Below, one piece after another: positions 44,733 to 53,749 of a DNA stretch of 64,000 nucleotides. How positions within the stretch are numbered: position 1 is the stretch's first letter; each line of letters starts with the position of its first letter. The DNA is from Bacillus yapensis (lineage in GTDB: Bacteria > Bacillota > Bacilli > Bacillales > Cytobacillaceae): contig NZ_SUND01000009.1 in the NCBI RefSeq assembly GCF_005280205.1, positions 114,285 through 178,284 of the forward strand, given 5' to 3'. The translations under genes and the position numbers were made by a program. Below the pieces are notes generated by a model. That model made no database searches. It was not told the origin of the DNA and worked only from the letters and a program-made list of their open reading frames with translations.

Positions 44733-45428
44733 TTACGACTGTTGCTGCGAGTAATATACCTCTTCATATGGTTGAACAACGACAAAGCCGTTTCCAGAAA
44801 ACTTCATTTGGATGGACTCTCCACTTCCTCTACCTAAAAAGGTTTTAAAAGAGATGTCTGTGACAAATTCAGGAGATAATGTGCCAGACCATGCAACTGT
44901 TGCATTTGGATCTGTGAAAACGGGATTATCCGGAGTTACCAGCAATGTTAAAGGTTCATAGTGAGAAGTAATGGCAATCATCCCATGACCTTCAAGACGA
45001 ACATTAAACAGTCCGCCAGACATCATTCCCGCGATCTTTCGCATCAATTTAATATCCCAATTAATGGATGGTTCAAATGCAAGTAAATCATTGCCATTCA
45101 CAAAAATCGATTCTCCTTGGAGATTCAAGATACTAATTTTCTTCCCTTGATCAGCGACATAGAGCTTGCCGTTCCCCGTTGCTTTCATAAGAGAAGTTCC
45201 CTCTCCTGTTAGTGCCTTCTTAAACATTTTTCCGAGTCCATGCTCTAAAATCCCTTCTCTTTCATACTTTATATTTCCGCGATACGATACCATCGCTCCT
45301 GATTTCGCCCATATCTGTCCATTCAAATTGATTTCAAGCAATCTTGGGGTTTCTAATTCAAAAAGGCCTTCCCCCTTTTCTTGTTGCACTGTTTGCTTCA
45401 CAAACTCCTCCAACGAATAACGACTCAC
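44733..45428 (-). CDS. AIM24 family protein
   Basis: A 231-aa protein with the beta-rich AIM24/TRAP-like fold (GQIWAKSGAMVSYRGNI, GEGTSLMKATGNGKLYVAD, GRGSGESIQMKFSGNGFVVVQP). Bacterial function unknown. GTG 45428 is preferred: GGGAGG lies 8 bp before it, and the ATG at 45437 directly abuts that site. Confidence 0.88.
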   Translation of the reverse strand: MSRYSLEEFVKQTVQQEKGEGLFELETPRLLEINLNGQIWAKSGAMVSYRGNIKYEREGILEHGLGKMFKKALTGEGTSLMKATGNGKLYVADQGKKISILNLQGESIFVNGNDLLAFEPSINWDIKLMRKIAGMMSGGLFNVRLEGHGMIAITSHYEPLTLLVTPDNPVFTDPNATVAWSGTLSPEFVTDISFKTFLGRGSGESIQMKFSGNGFVVVQPYEEVYYSQQQS

Positions 45429-45442
45429 AGCAATCATCCTCC

Positions 45443-46132
45443 CTATTTAATATTTTCTAACATAAAGACACTTATAAAAGATAATGCTTCTTTCATTTGT
45501 ACGGATATCGAGCCCTTAGGAAGCGTCTCAGAATCCTTCTTGTATACCCAAAACTCATCTAACTTTTTCCAACCATTTTCTTCTGCCAGATGGACGAATT
45601 CCCATGGCATCATCGTATTACAAATAACGTCTTCTCCATATAAACGTCGGAAGCTATTTTCCCGTGGACCAGCCGTAGGACCCAAGATAGCGACACACGC
45701 TTTTCCGTTCGCTTTTACAATTCTTTTCATTTCTAGAATGACTTTCAGAGGACTTTCGGTCCATTCAAGAGAATTGATCGCTAAAACTGCATCAAATTGA
45801 TTTTCTTCAAAAGCTAATTCTCTGATATCTCCTTTCAAAAACTTTGAAGTCGGGCTACTAAATAATGAATTGGCTTTTTGAATCATTTCTTCTGAAACAT
45901 CAACACCTGTAACATTGTAGTCAGCCTGCCTTAATTTATAGGAGCCATAACCATCCCCACAGCCTAAATCACAAACAACTGCCGGTTTTTCCACATACTG
46001 TTGGAAGAACGGGAGAATATCCTTTCTACTACCAGATTCCCACATTTCTTGACTTTTTGAATTCCAAAAGTTTGCCCTTTTATTCCACAGTTTCTCTGCT
46101 TCTTTAGACCACTCAAAGCTTGTCAAAAACAT
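45443..46132 (-). CDS. Class I SAM-dependent methyltransferase
   Basis: A 229-aa Methyltransf_11/25-type enzyme: VCDLGCGDGYGSYKL (SAM loop), VTGVDVSEEM, DIRELAFEENQFDAVLAINSLEW. Substrate unknown. It lies 14 bp upstream of the AIM24 gene and is probably co-transcribed with it. Confidence 0.87.
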   Translation of the reverse strand: MFLTSFEWSKEAEKLWNKRANFWNSKSQEMWESGSRKDILPFFQQYVEKPAVVCDLGCGDGYGSYKLRQADYNVTGVDVSEEMIQKANSLFSSPTSKFLKGDIRELAFEENQFDAVLAINSLEWTESPLKVILEMKRIVKANGKACVAILGPTAGPRENSFRRLYGEDVICNTMMPWEFVHLAEENGWKKLDEFWVYKKDSETLPKGSISVQMKEALSFISVFMLENIK

Positions 46133-46316
46133 CACTCACCTTACAATTTTATGTTCTTTTAGTGGAACCATTAATATTCATAACCAACATTTACAAAAAT
46201 CGTCTTCTTATAAAAGCCCCACTATTATATTTCTTTATCCAAAGGTTTTATCCTTTGTTTAAGTTTGAGAATATCATGAAATACTAAACATTATCTTGTA
46301 TTAAGGAGATTGATAA

Positions 46317-46526
46317 ATGGATAAAGATGAAATTATTTCAGTACATCGCAATCACAGTGGGGACATCATTAGTTTCCGGACTTCTCAGGGAAGGTTTATT
46401 TCCTATCGTAAAGCTCTACTAGAGGCACAAAACGAGCAAATAAGTGGCGTAAATCTGATTGAGTCCGATGAAGGCCAACCATTATTTAATCATGAAGAAT
46501 TTGATGAACTTCCTTCTTTTTACTAA
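46317..46526 (+). CDS. DUF3892 family protein
   Basis: A 69-aa protein (ISVHRNHSGDIISFRTSQGR, YRKALLEAQNEQISGVNL) of the small DUF3892 family; no known function. AAGGAG lies 9 bp before ATG 46317. Confidence 0.82.
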   Translation: MDKDEIISVHRNHSGDIISFRTSQGRFISYRKALLEAQNEQISGVNLIESDEGQPLFNHEEFDELPSFY

Positions 46527-46536
46527 ATTAGACTTT

Positions 46537-46567
46537 AAAAAAAAAGCACATGGGTGCTTTTTTTTTT
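46537..46567. terminator. Bidirectional terminator between the DUF3892 gene and mntR
   Basis: Stem AAAAAGCAC/GTGCTTTTT with a 4-nt loop and A/T runs on both sides. Confidence 0.88.
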
Positions 46568-46569
46568 AG

Positions 46570-47058
46570 TTAAAGTAGCTCTTCTGTTTTTCTACGAATC
46601 TTCTTCAATAATTCGAGTCGGTTTTCTCCATCCTCAAAATGTTCTTCATTTTTCCGTTGGATGTCTCTTAATGCTTCAATTCGACTTGAATCTTCATCAA
46701 AAAATTGGATGAGGTCACTAATTCGGTCAATCGCATTCCAACTCAAATGATGTTCAATTCCTTCAACATCATTATAAATATTTTCTTTTTTGACTCCGAT
46801 CGTTGTTAATAAGACTTCTAACAGAGCATGTCGATAAACGAGACGCTGCCCAATCTTTTTACCCTCGGCTGTTAAACTAAATCCTCTATATTTTTCGTAT
46901 ACTAAATAGTCGTCTTTATCAAGCTTTTGAACCATCTTTGTAACCGATGAGGGGTGAACTGATAACGCTTCGGCTATATCTGAAACTCGGGCATAGCCCT
47001 TCTCCTCAATTAACGTATAGATTTTTTCGATGTAATCTTCCATACTTGGTGTTGGCAT
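46570..47058 (-). CDS. mntR: Manganese transport regulator MntR
   Basis: A 162-aa DtxR-family repressor. All MntR metal ligands are in the right places: Asp8, Glu11, His77, Glu99, Glu102 and His103. The N-terminal winged helix ([24 protein letters not shown]) binds DNA. It is about 20 residues longer at the C-terminus than B. subtilis MntR, with a charged tail. No manganese transporter gene is in the window. Confidence 0.95.
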   Translation of the reverse strand: MPTPSMEDYIEKIYTLIEEKGYARVSDIAEALSVHPSSVTKMVQKLDKDDYLVYEKYRGFSLTAEGKKIGQRLVYRHALLEVLLTTIGVKKENIYNDVEGIEHHLSWNAIDRISDLIQFFDEDSSRIEALRDIQRKNEEHFEDGENRLELLKKIRRKTEELL

Positions 47059-47223
47059 CCAGCACCCTCCAATAATTTTGCACTAACACAAAAGTTTTTT
47101 TACTCATAATCAAAGTTTACAATACAATGAAAAGGGATACAAGAATAAAGGAAAAACGGATAACCCGTTCATCCTTTATCAAAAAGTAATATTATTGTTT
47201 ATTTTCCTGAGGGAAAGGATTTG

Positions 47224-48258
47224 CTAAAAAATAAACTTTACTTTTTTCTCCGTTTCGTTCCAAGTGAGTTTCGCATCAAACTCTTTCTCTTTCCCTTTAA
47301 ATCCTTGAATAACCTCCGTAGTACCTTCTGATAATAAAATCTTGACCTGCTTTTGTGTGATCGATTTTCCTAGAATCTTTTTCGAAATTGTAAAATCACA
47401 CTTGGTCGTTTGATAACTCGAACAACCATAAAAGCTTCCTTTATCGACAACTGTACCTGAGCATTTTTTACAAGAGCCCAAGCTCGTCTGTTGCCTCTTT
47501 TGTCCTGCTTGTTTTCCTGGAACAAAGCTGTCTTTCATGTCTTCAGTAAACTCCCATTTTGCAGAAGCTTCTGTTGTTGTCGAAATAAGATGTGTAATCA
47601 TTTTGTTCGTGTTTTCCATGAATTGCTTTGGGGCTGCTTGTCCTTCAGAAATTTCCTTCAGACGCTGCTCCCATTTGGCAGTCATCTCTGGAGAGGCTAA
47701 TATCTCATCACCAATCGCCTGAATTAGTATTTTCGCTTTTGCTGTGGCATAGACAAGATTTTTACGTATATCGATATATTTTCTATCCTTAAGCATCGTA
47801 ATAATTCCAGCGCGCGTCGCCTCGGTTCCTAGTCCTTCTGTTTTCATCAGAACCTTTTCAAGCTCTTTATCTTCAATATGCTTACCAGCTGTTTTCATGA
47901 TCGTAATTAATTGGCCTTCTGTAAAACGTTTAGGAGGCTGTGTCTTACTTTCCTTCACTTCTACCTTTGCTACTTTACCAGTTTCTCCAGTTTGCAAGAC
48001 CGGAAGACTTGGATCCTTATCCTTTTCGATTTGTGGAATAACCTTCCTCCAGCCTTCTTCGACCTGTACCTTTCCCTTTGATTGGAAAGTAGCTCTATCA
48101 TCCACCAACGTTTTCACAGTTGTATATTCGGTTATGGATTTACCATAGTGAGCAGCAATCAGGCTTCGTGCAATTAAATCGTACATCTTTTGCTCATCCG
48201 GGCTCAAGCGGGCGATCGAAGGAACCTGCTCAGTTGGAATAATCGCATAGTGATCCGT
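47224..48258 (-). pseudogene. topB: DNA topoisomerase III, 5'-truncated
   Basis: The C-terminal 344 codons of TopB, starting at TDHYAIIPTE (48256-48258) with a stop codon directly before. The catalytic TOPRIM domain and the active-site Tyr region are missing. The remnant keeps LGTEATRAGIITML and a C-terminal zinc finger (CKKC...CSSY...KCDF). Coding stops exactly where the Tn554-like element starts, so the gene was split by insertion. The other half is not in the window. An internal ATG (48207) could allow a shorter product, but without topoisomerase activity. Confidence 0.93.
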
Positions 48259-48434
48259 TTAAATACACTATAATAATAATAGTTCTTAACGTATTTTACC
48301 ATATTAAATCGGGGTGATATTGAACGTTGAATTAATTTTATATCTATTTAAAATTTTACGAATTTATAGTTGTCTACGAATGTATGTTTGTTATAATTAA
48401 TAAAGACCACCTTTAAAAACTTTTTTGTAGACCT

Positions 48435-48486
48435 CTACAACAACGACAACAATTTCAATTTTTTAATCCCTGCTATGTTGTTGTAG
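48435..48486. repeat. Inverted repeat upstream of tnpA
   Basis: 10-bp perfect arms CTACAACAAC and GTTGTTGTAG, 32 bp apart, in the element's left end. Related GTAGACCTCTAC lies beside it. Possible recombinase-binding or regulatory site. Confidence 0.65.
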
Positions 48487-48511
48487 TAAATTTCATTAGG
48501 GGCTGATTAAC

Positions 48512-49609
48512 ATGGATATTTACGAAATAAGAGAAAACGAGGAAATAGTAAACTATATCCTAATAGATAGTAATGGAAAGCCGGTAATTCCAGTTGTTAA
48601 ATACCTAAAATTTTTAAAAAATAATAAAGCTGTTAACACCCTTAAAACTTATTGTTATCATTTAAAACTTTACTTTGAATTTTTAGAGCAAAAAAAAGTT
48701 GACTATCTTGAAGTAGATATCAATTTACTAGCAGATTTTATTGGTTGGTTACAAAATCCAAGGTCAACTAACATTTTATTTCACCAAAAATCAAAAAAGA
48801 AAAAAAGAACAGCTAAAACAATTAATTTGATTATGACACCAGTTTTGGGCTTCTATGATTATTTATATAGATTAGAGAAAACTGAAAATAGAATTTCGGA
48901 TAAGGTAGAGAAAGAGATCCCAGTGAAAAATAAGGGATTTAAACCTTTTTTATACCACTTGACACAAGGAGACAATGAAAAGAAAAATTTACTTAAACTT
49001 AAAGAACATAAAAAAAGAATAAAAATTTTAAAGAACAATGATCTAAACAAAATAATTGATTCTTGCAAAAATTTAAGAGATTTATTCCTAATAAATTTAT
49101 TATACGATACTGGATTAAGAATTGATGAAGCATTATCTTTATGGATTGAGGATTTTAATATTTCAGATAAAAGTATTAAAGTTAGAAAATCGAAGACAAG
49201 AGCTGGAGAAGGTAGGACAGTATATGCCTCATCAGAAACCATGAATTTGTTTCAAGATTATCTTTTTGAAATCCATGATGGTAACGGTTTTGATACCAAT
49301 TTTGTATTTGTAACTTTACAAGGTAAAAACAGAGGCGAACCCTTAACATATGGATCTGCTAAGGCTATGGTTGATCGACTAGTAGAGGAAACGGGAATTA
49401 AATTTACCCCGCATACTCTTAGGCATACATTTGCTACTGAGTTACACGATGAAGGAGTAGACATTGCAATAATTCAAAAACTTCTTGGTCATGAACAAGT
49501 TCAAACTACAATATCTCTTTATATTCATCCATCAGATGAAACTATTCGAAGAGAATATGAAAAAGCACAAGAGAATAAAAAAAGAAAAGAAGATGATAAA
49601 TTTGGATAA
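48512..49609 (+). CDS. tnpA: Tyrosine recombinase TnpA (Tn554 type)
   Basis: A 365-aa phage-integrase-family enzyme: N-terminal SAM-like core-binding domain (~35-120), then the catalytic domain with Arg203 (GLRIDEA), HxxR at 301-304 (HTLRHTF), His327 (LLGHEQ) and nucleophile Tyr337. AGGGG precedes ATG 48512. Acts together with TnpB for insertion and excision. Confidence 0.94.
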   Translation: MDIYEIRENEEIVNYILIDSNGKPVIPVVKYLKFLKNNKAVNTLKTYCYHLKLYFEFLEQKKVDYLEVDINLLADFIGWLQNPRSTNILFHQKSKKKKRTAKTINLIMTPVLGFYDYLYRLEKTENRISDKVEKEIPVKNKGFKPFLYHLTQGDNEKKNLLKLKEHKKRIKILKNNDLNKIIDSCKNLRDLFLINLLYDTGLRIDEALSLWIEDFNISDKSIKVRKSKTRAGEGRTVYASSETMNLFQDYLFEIHDGNGFDTNFVFVTLQGKNRGEPLTYGSAKAMVDRLVEETGIKFTPHTLRHTFATELHDEGVDIAIIQKLLGHEQVQTTISLYIHPSDETIRREYEKAQENKKRKEDDKFG

Positions 49610-51638
49610 AAGGACAGAAAAGCAACTCAAACTTATTATTTCAAATCAAGACCAATCTATTGAACATTTTTTTGAGCAAAATCCTTATTTCAAAAAAGAT
49701 ATTTGGTTAGACGTGGAAATTCCTGTTCAGTATGATCCTCCTGATTATGCGACTCATCACAAAATAACTTTCAATTTTAATAATAGCCTTATGGGCGATG
49801 AGACAAAATATTATTTTGCACATAGATTACTTGATGAAAAAATGTCTCCGTTAACACTTTTTGAAGGATATTATACTTCTATAAATCATATCAGTAATTT
49901 CATAAACGAATTTTATCCAGACATATCCTCTTTTTCGAAATTGATAAAAGAAAAGGTTATGTCAGAATATAGTACTTATTTAACCGAAAAAGGTCTGAAA
50001 ATAAACCAGAAAACTAAGGACAGAATAAGAAGTAATAGAAATTATATGGCATTAAACCTACTCACAGACTTTTATAATGAATTTTACGATACAAGGGAAG
50101 AAACAGACAAAGACATTTGGGATGTTAGGGAACTAAATATTGAATATAATGAGGCTGCTAATACAACAAATAAAGTTGACTTTACTAATATACCAACTCA
50201 ATTTAAAGATTTAATAAAAAAATATTTAAAATTTAGAGTTGTAACTAGGCAAGATTTGAATTTTCATATTGGTATTCGATATAAAAAAGAGTTACTAAAA
50301 TTTCTTACCTTCTTGGATAAAAAATATCCTGACTTTAAGGATTTAAAGCAATTATCAAGATCAATTATCATTGAATATATTGACTATTTACGCAACAAAT
50401 CCACAGTAATGAATAAAAGCAGTAGGGTCCAGCAACCTCCAAGTGAAACAAATATTGGGACTAATTTAAATATATTGAGAAAATTCCTAAAAGATATACA
50501 AAATTTTGAATGGACTGAGGCACCTGAAAAACTAGTTGATAGGTTAATATTTTCAGAAGATATACCCACTAGAAGTAGATTGTCTGATCGGGAAATAAAA
50601 TATATTCCTGATCATATATGGGATCAAGTAGTAGCAAATATTGATAAATTGAAAGCAGAATATATTCCAATTCTACTTGTTATGGAAGCATCCGGCTTTA
50701 GAGGAAGTGATATTTTATCATTAAATATTAACTGCTTAGAAAGAGATAACGATGATAAGTGGTGGCTTGTTGGAGACCAAAGTAAGGTAAAATATAAGGA
50801 TCATAAGGTTCCAATCTCACAAGAAATTGCCGAAGTTATCATTGCTCAAAGAGAGCTGATTAAAGAAAATAGCACAGAAGATAATAATCCAAAGAACTAT
50901 TTATTTCCTCGTCTTAAAGGCCAAAGGAAAGGTTTGCCGATTACCACTGCAGTTTTTAATAAAAATTTAAATGATTTAGCAAAAAAAGCAGAAATAAAGG
51001 ACATCGATAGGGATATTTACCATTTTAGAAATCATGCCTTTAGACATCGATATGGAGTAACATTAATAAACAATGGAATGAATATTCTCCATGTCCAAAG
51101 ATTAATGGCACATGCCTCACCTGAAATGACATTGGTTTATGCAAAAATACACGACTCCACCTTGAGAGATGAATATTTTAAAGCAAAAAAAAATGCCGCA
51201 ATTAGATTAAATCCAACAGGCGAAGTTGTACCAGCTGACCTAGAGACTCAGGCACACGAAAATGGACTTGAACTTGAATGGATTCGTCATAATTATGATT
51301 CGATACGTATGGATCATGGTGTATGTATAAAAAGCCCTAAAACAAAATGCGATTTCTTAGAACGCACATTAGAACCCCCATGTATTGCGAACAAATGCCG
51401 TAGTTTTCATGTTGATGGAACTTTTAGAGATTACTATAAATCCCAAATCGAACTTTTAGAAAAGGATATTAAATTGTATATTAAACAAGGGAAAGAGCGT
51501 TCCTTAGAGTTCGCACAAAAGAAAAAAGAAAACTATCAGAAAATCCTTGATGGCATTGAACAAAATGGAGGATTCTATGGAATTCCTAAAGAAAAAAGAG
51601 AGCTTACCTCTGAAGAAAGAACTTTGGTTAACAGATAG
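49593..51638 (+). CDS. tnpB: Tyrosine recombinase TnpB (Tn554 type)
   Basis: A 681-aa tyrosine recombinase, longer than TnpA as in Tn554. Catalytic residues are visible in SGFRGSDIL (Arg), HAFRHRYG (HxxR), MAHASPEMTLVYAK (His, Tyr). A cysteine-rich stretch (CIKSPKTKCDFLERTLEPPC) follows, seen in Tn554-type TnpB. ATG 49593 overlaps the end of tnpA by 17 bp, so the genes are probably coupled; longer in-frame starts within tnpA exist (from 49485). Confidence 0.93.
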   Translation: MINLDKRTEKQLKLIISNQDQSIEHFFEQNPYFKKDIWLDVEIPVQYDPPDYATHHKITFNFNNSLMGDETKYYFAHRLLDEKMSPLTLFEGYYTSINHISNFINEFYPDISSFSKLIKEKVMSEYSTYLTEKGLKINQKTKDRIRSNRNYMALNLLTDFYNEFYDTREETDKDIWDVRELNIEYNEAANTTNKVDFTNIPTQFKDLIKKYLKFRVVTRQDLNFHIGIRYKKELLKFLTFLDKKYPDFKDLKQLSRSIIIEYIDYLRNKSTVMNKSSRVQQPPSETNIGTNLNILRKFLKDIQNFEWTEAPEKLVDRLIFSEDIPTRSRLSDREIKYIPDHIWDQVVANIDKLKAEYIPILLVMEASGFRGSDILSLNINCLERDNDDKWWLVGDQSKVKYKDHKVPISQEIAEVIIAQRELIKENSTEDNNPKNYLFPRLKGQRKGLPITTAVFNKNLNDLAKKAEIKDIDRDIYHFRNHAFRHRYGVTLINNGMNILHVQRLMAHASPEMTLVYAKIHDSTLRDEYFKAKKNAAIRLNPTGEVVPADLETQAHENGLELEWIRHNYDSIRMDHGVCIKSPKTKCDFLERTLEPPCIANKCRSFHVDGTFRDYYKSQIELLEKDIKLYIKQGKERSLEFAQKKKENYQKILDGIEQNGGFYGIPKEKRELTSEERTLVNR

Positions 51639-51687
51639 CTATTAATACAGAAGATTCCATTATTTATAAAAGATGGTGTTATCAAAT

Positions 51688-52071
51688 ATGGCAAATAATA
51701 ACCCTAAAATAGACAAATTAATTGACAATTCCAAGCAAAAGTCAAAAATAACTAAACAAAAAGCAGAAGAAGCTTTAAAAAAAATGATAAAAAAACAGAT
51801 GAAAATTAACTTTAATTCCGTTTCAGAAGAAGCTCATGTTTCAAAAAGCTTTCTTTATAAGGATAAAGATCTTAGAGCAAGAATAGAAACACTTAGATCT
51901 CAGCAAGAAGGTCTCCCTTCACCAAGACAAGTAAAACGCAATATGAGTAACGAATCAAAAGATGTAATTATTGCGACATTGCGAAAAAAAATAGAAAAAC
52001 TTGAAGATGAAAACAAGAAACTAAAAAATCAACTACAAAAAGACCTTAATGATTTTTATAAAGAATTATAA
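51688..52071 (+). CDS. tnpC: Transposition accessory protein TnpC (DUF6262)
   Basis: A 127-aa basic protein with an HTH-like middle (FNSVSEEAHVSKSFLYKDKDL) and a C-terminal coiled coil (LRKKIEKLEDENKKLKNQL), the Tn554 TnpC pattern. It biases the orientation of Tn554 insertion and is not catalytic. A start at 51673 is also possible; neither has a strong ribosome site. Confidence 0.88.
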   Translation: MANNNPKIDKLIDNSKQKSKITKQKAEEALKKMIKKQMKINFNSVSEEAHVSKSFLYKDKDLRARIETLRSQQEGLPSPRQVKRNMSNESKDVIIATLRKKIEKLEDENKKLKNQLQKDLNDFYKEL

Positions 52072-52384
52072 AGACTTTAATATTAAATATAGAAAAGGTT
52101 AGACCTAATAAGATATGACATAACAACTTAGGTAATTAGAGGATTGATGAATTTAATAAATCTATTTAGTATTTTGATAGTGAAAAGAACTGTACTATTC
52201 TATTAGATATCATAGACTTTCAGAAATGCGCATAATAGCTTCCTTTCCTAATATCTAATACATTTTTATATCAACAGCGGAAAAGCTGAAATTTCGGTCC
52301 GTTAGAACGTTTATTATCATATGCTTAAAAACTAGATCCTACTTCAGAAAAACTACTGTTTGTCAAATATCAAAAATAGGATTA
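52072..52384. other. Non-coding right part of the Tn554-like element
   Basis: About 310 AT-rich bases with no gene. The element's right end is expected here, but without the empty site I cannot place it. Confidence 0.5.
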
Positions 52385-52408
52385 TGGGAGCTTGGATCCA
52401 AGCTCCCA
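52385..52408 (-). terminator. 24-bp perfect palindrome, terminator-like
   Basis: TGGGAGCTTGGA and its exact complement, 63 bp beyond the HNH stop, followed on the minus strand by TAATCCTATTTTT. Likely the HNH terminator. Confidence 0.7.
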
Positions 52409-52470
52409 ATAAATTTGAAATGATGCAAATTGTACACGGGTTTGTTAGATTTTTTGCCGCATTAGAAATT

Positions 52471-53058
52471 TTAATATTTTTTGGAGGATTTATTACTTTT
52501 ACCGATATTACATTCTTCGCAAAGTGCTTGCAGGTTTTCAAGGATAGTAGCACCCCCCAATGAAAAAGGGATTACATGGTCAACATGAATCTTTACTCCA
52601 TCATTTGGTGTACGTCCACAAAGTTTACAACAACGGTCTCTCTCAAGCACCTTGAATCGAAGACTTAGTGGGATAGAACGGTTTCCCCTCCTGTTTTTAA
52701 TTTTTTCTGGAAGTGAATCCCCGGATGGCCCAATTGTTGTGGATAACAAATTTGGCTCAAGAGAATATGATGGAAGTATCTCCAGTTGATAACCCTTATT
52801 CCCCATGAAATGTCCCTTCAATAGTGAGATCATCAAAAGTGAGATCATCAAAAAATCTGATATAAACTTTTCTGGTGTCGTGTTTAAAAAAGTCTTCGTT
52901 TTTGTATCATATACACCAAGGAACAAGTCGTTTGTCTCTGTAATCTCAAAACCGAGCTTTTGAAGCATACCAGAAAATATCTGCTGTTTCATTCGTCGAA
53001 ATGCTTTGGTCGCATCTGAATGCCCTTCAAGCCGTTCAGAAAATTTTATTTTTTGCAT
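52471..53058 (-). CDS. HNH endonuclease, probably 5'-truncated
   Basis: 195 codons. The C-terminal ~70 residues are an HNH nuclease: CKLCGRTPNDG, HVDHVIPFSLGG, LQALCEECNIGKSNK, with two CxxC zinc pairs. The N-terminal part (QQIFSGMLQKLGFEITETND, LGVYDTKTKTF) is unrecognised. The only ATG (53058) is 3 bp from a Tn3-type terminal repeat and has no ribosome site, so the true start was probably removed by that insertion. A 15-bp in-frame tandem duplication repeats LLMIS. Confidence 0.75.
   Translation of the reverse strand: MQKIKFSERLEGHSDATKAFRRMKQQIFSGMLQKLGFEITETNDLFLGVYDTKTKTFLNTTPEKFISDFLMISLLMISLLKGHFMGNKGYQLEILPSYSLEPNLLSTTIGPSGDSLPEKIKNRRGNRSIPLSLRFKVLERDRCCKLCGRTPNDGVKIHVDHVIPFSLGGATILENLQALCEECNIGKSNKSSKKY
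52823..52852. repeat. 15-bp tandem duplication inside the HNH gene
   Basis: AGTGAGATCATCAAA twice in a row; in frame, it adds five residues to the HNH protein. Confidence 0.95.
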
Positions 53059-53061
53059 AAA

Positions 53062-53099
53062 GGGGTAGCGTCAGGAAAATGCGGATTTACAACGATAAG
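53062..53099 (+). repeat. 38-bp Tn1546-type Tn3-family terminal inverted repeat
   Basis: Begins GGGGTAGCGTCAGGAAAA and ends ACAACGATAAG, matching from memory the 38-bp ends of Tn1546 except near the inner end. Orientation: outer end at 53062, element to the right. Inside it lies a short hairpin (AAAAAAGCCGAT...ATCGACT). Confidence 0.85.
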
Positions 53100-53236
53100 G
53101 AAACTTTTACCCATAAAAAAAGCCGATTTCAAGGAATCGACTGTTGAACTAAAGCACCCATATAGTAAGCAAAGAAATAATAAAAAGTTTTAACCAACTA
53201 TATTGGGGTCTACTCTTAATACTTCTGTTATGTTAG

Positions 53237-53425
53237 TTAACGTCCATTTTCATCCCAGTCTTCGTACGAATCAAAATTATGATCTGGATCTACAGAGTCT
53301 CTTCCAGCTTCCATTAAGCTGCTAGCACAGTCTTTACAAAAAGACTCACCATCTATCAGTAATTCTGAATCGAGTTGATTTTTGGAGAATTCTCCTCCAC
53401 ACTCATTACAAATATACTTTTTCAT
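53237..53425 (-). CDS. Small zinc-ribbon protein, unknown
   Basis: A 62-aa protein with CNEC and CKDC pairs ~25 residues apart, a zinc-ribbon spacing, and an acidic tail (DPDHNFDSYEDWDENG). AAAGGAGGA precedes ATG 53425. Family not recognised. It lies between a Tn3-type repeat and IS110. Confidence 0.7.
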   Translation of the reverse strand: MKKYICNECGGEFSKNQLDSELLIDGESFCKDCASSLMEAGRDSVDPDHNFDSYEDWDENGR

Positions 53426-53511
53426 AAGTTTCCTCCTTTTCCAATTTAAATAGCGTATCTAAATATTGATTATACAGCAATAGTAACTAAACTGCTTCGT
53501 TCGTATTATAA

Positions 53512-53545
53512 GGTCACCAGATATTTCTGGTTGACCTATTTTTTT
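53512..53545 (+). terminator. Hairpin with T-tract near the IS110 left end
   Basis: GGTCACCAGA/TCTGGTTGACC followed by TATTTTTTT on the plus strand. No plus-strand gene lies upstream; it may shield the element from outside transcription. Confidence 0.65.
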
Positions 53546-53559
53546 ATGGTCTTATTATA

Positions 53560-53735
53560 TCAGTAGCCAGGGTAGAACGTAACTGCCCGTGGGGCTTCGA
53601 CCCCGTCAGCTAAACGGTTCGCCCCCTACTTGTAGAAACATGATTGAGGCTGGTTGGGACTTAGATCTCGTATAACAAGCGAAGCTGTGACACTGCATGG
53701 AGGAATTAGGGATACTGGCAAATGACTAGTTTAGG
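53560..53735 (+). ncRNA. Bridge-RNA candidate of the IS110 element
   Basis: The leader between the element's left end and the transposase has the GC content and folds of a structured RNA, unlike the surrounding AT-rich DNA. One clear hairpin is GGGG-CTTCGA-CCCC (53591-53604). IS110-group elements encode a bridge RNA here that pairs with donor and target DNA. A TATTATAT box at ~53553-53560 could be the -10 box. Confidence 0.6.
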
Positions 53736-53749
53736 AGGAGGAATTAGAA

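Larger units (their letters stand above)
48259..52380 (+). mobile_element. Tn554-like transposon inserted in topB
   Basis: The left end is placed at 48259 by loss of the topB frame. It carries tnpA, tnpB and tnpC in the order and sizes of Tn554, a site-specific transposon that moves with two tyrosine recombinases and leaves no target duplication. The right end is uncertain; I place it after tnpC but before or within the HNH gene region. No Tn554 resistance genes (erm, spc) are present. Confidence 0.85.

Noticed and set aside
47154..47170. Terminator after topB
   Set aside because: Only a 5-bp stem with a broken T-tract; too weak to list.
48259..52380. Antibiotic resistance genes expected in a Tn554-type element
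   Set aside because: No erm, spc or other known resistance gene is present between tnpC and the next element.
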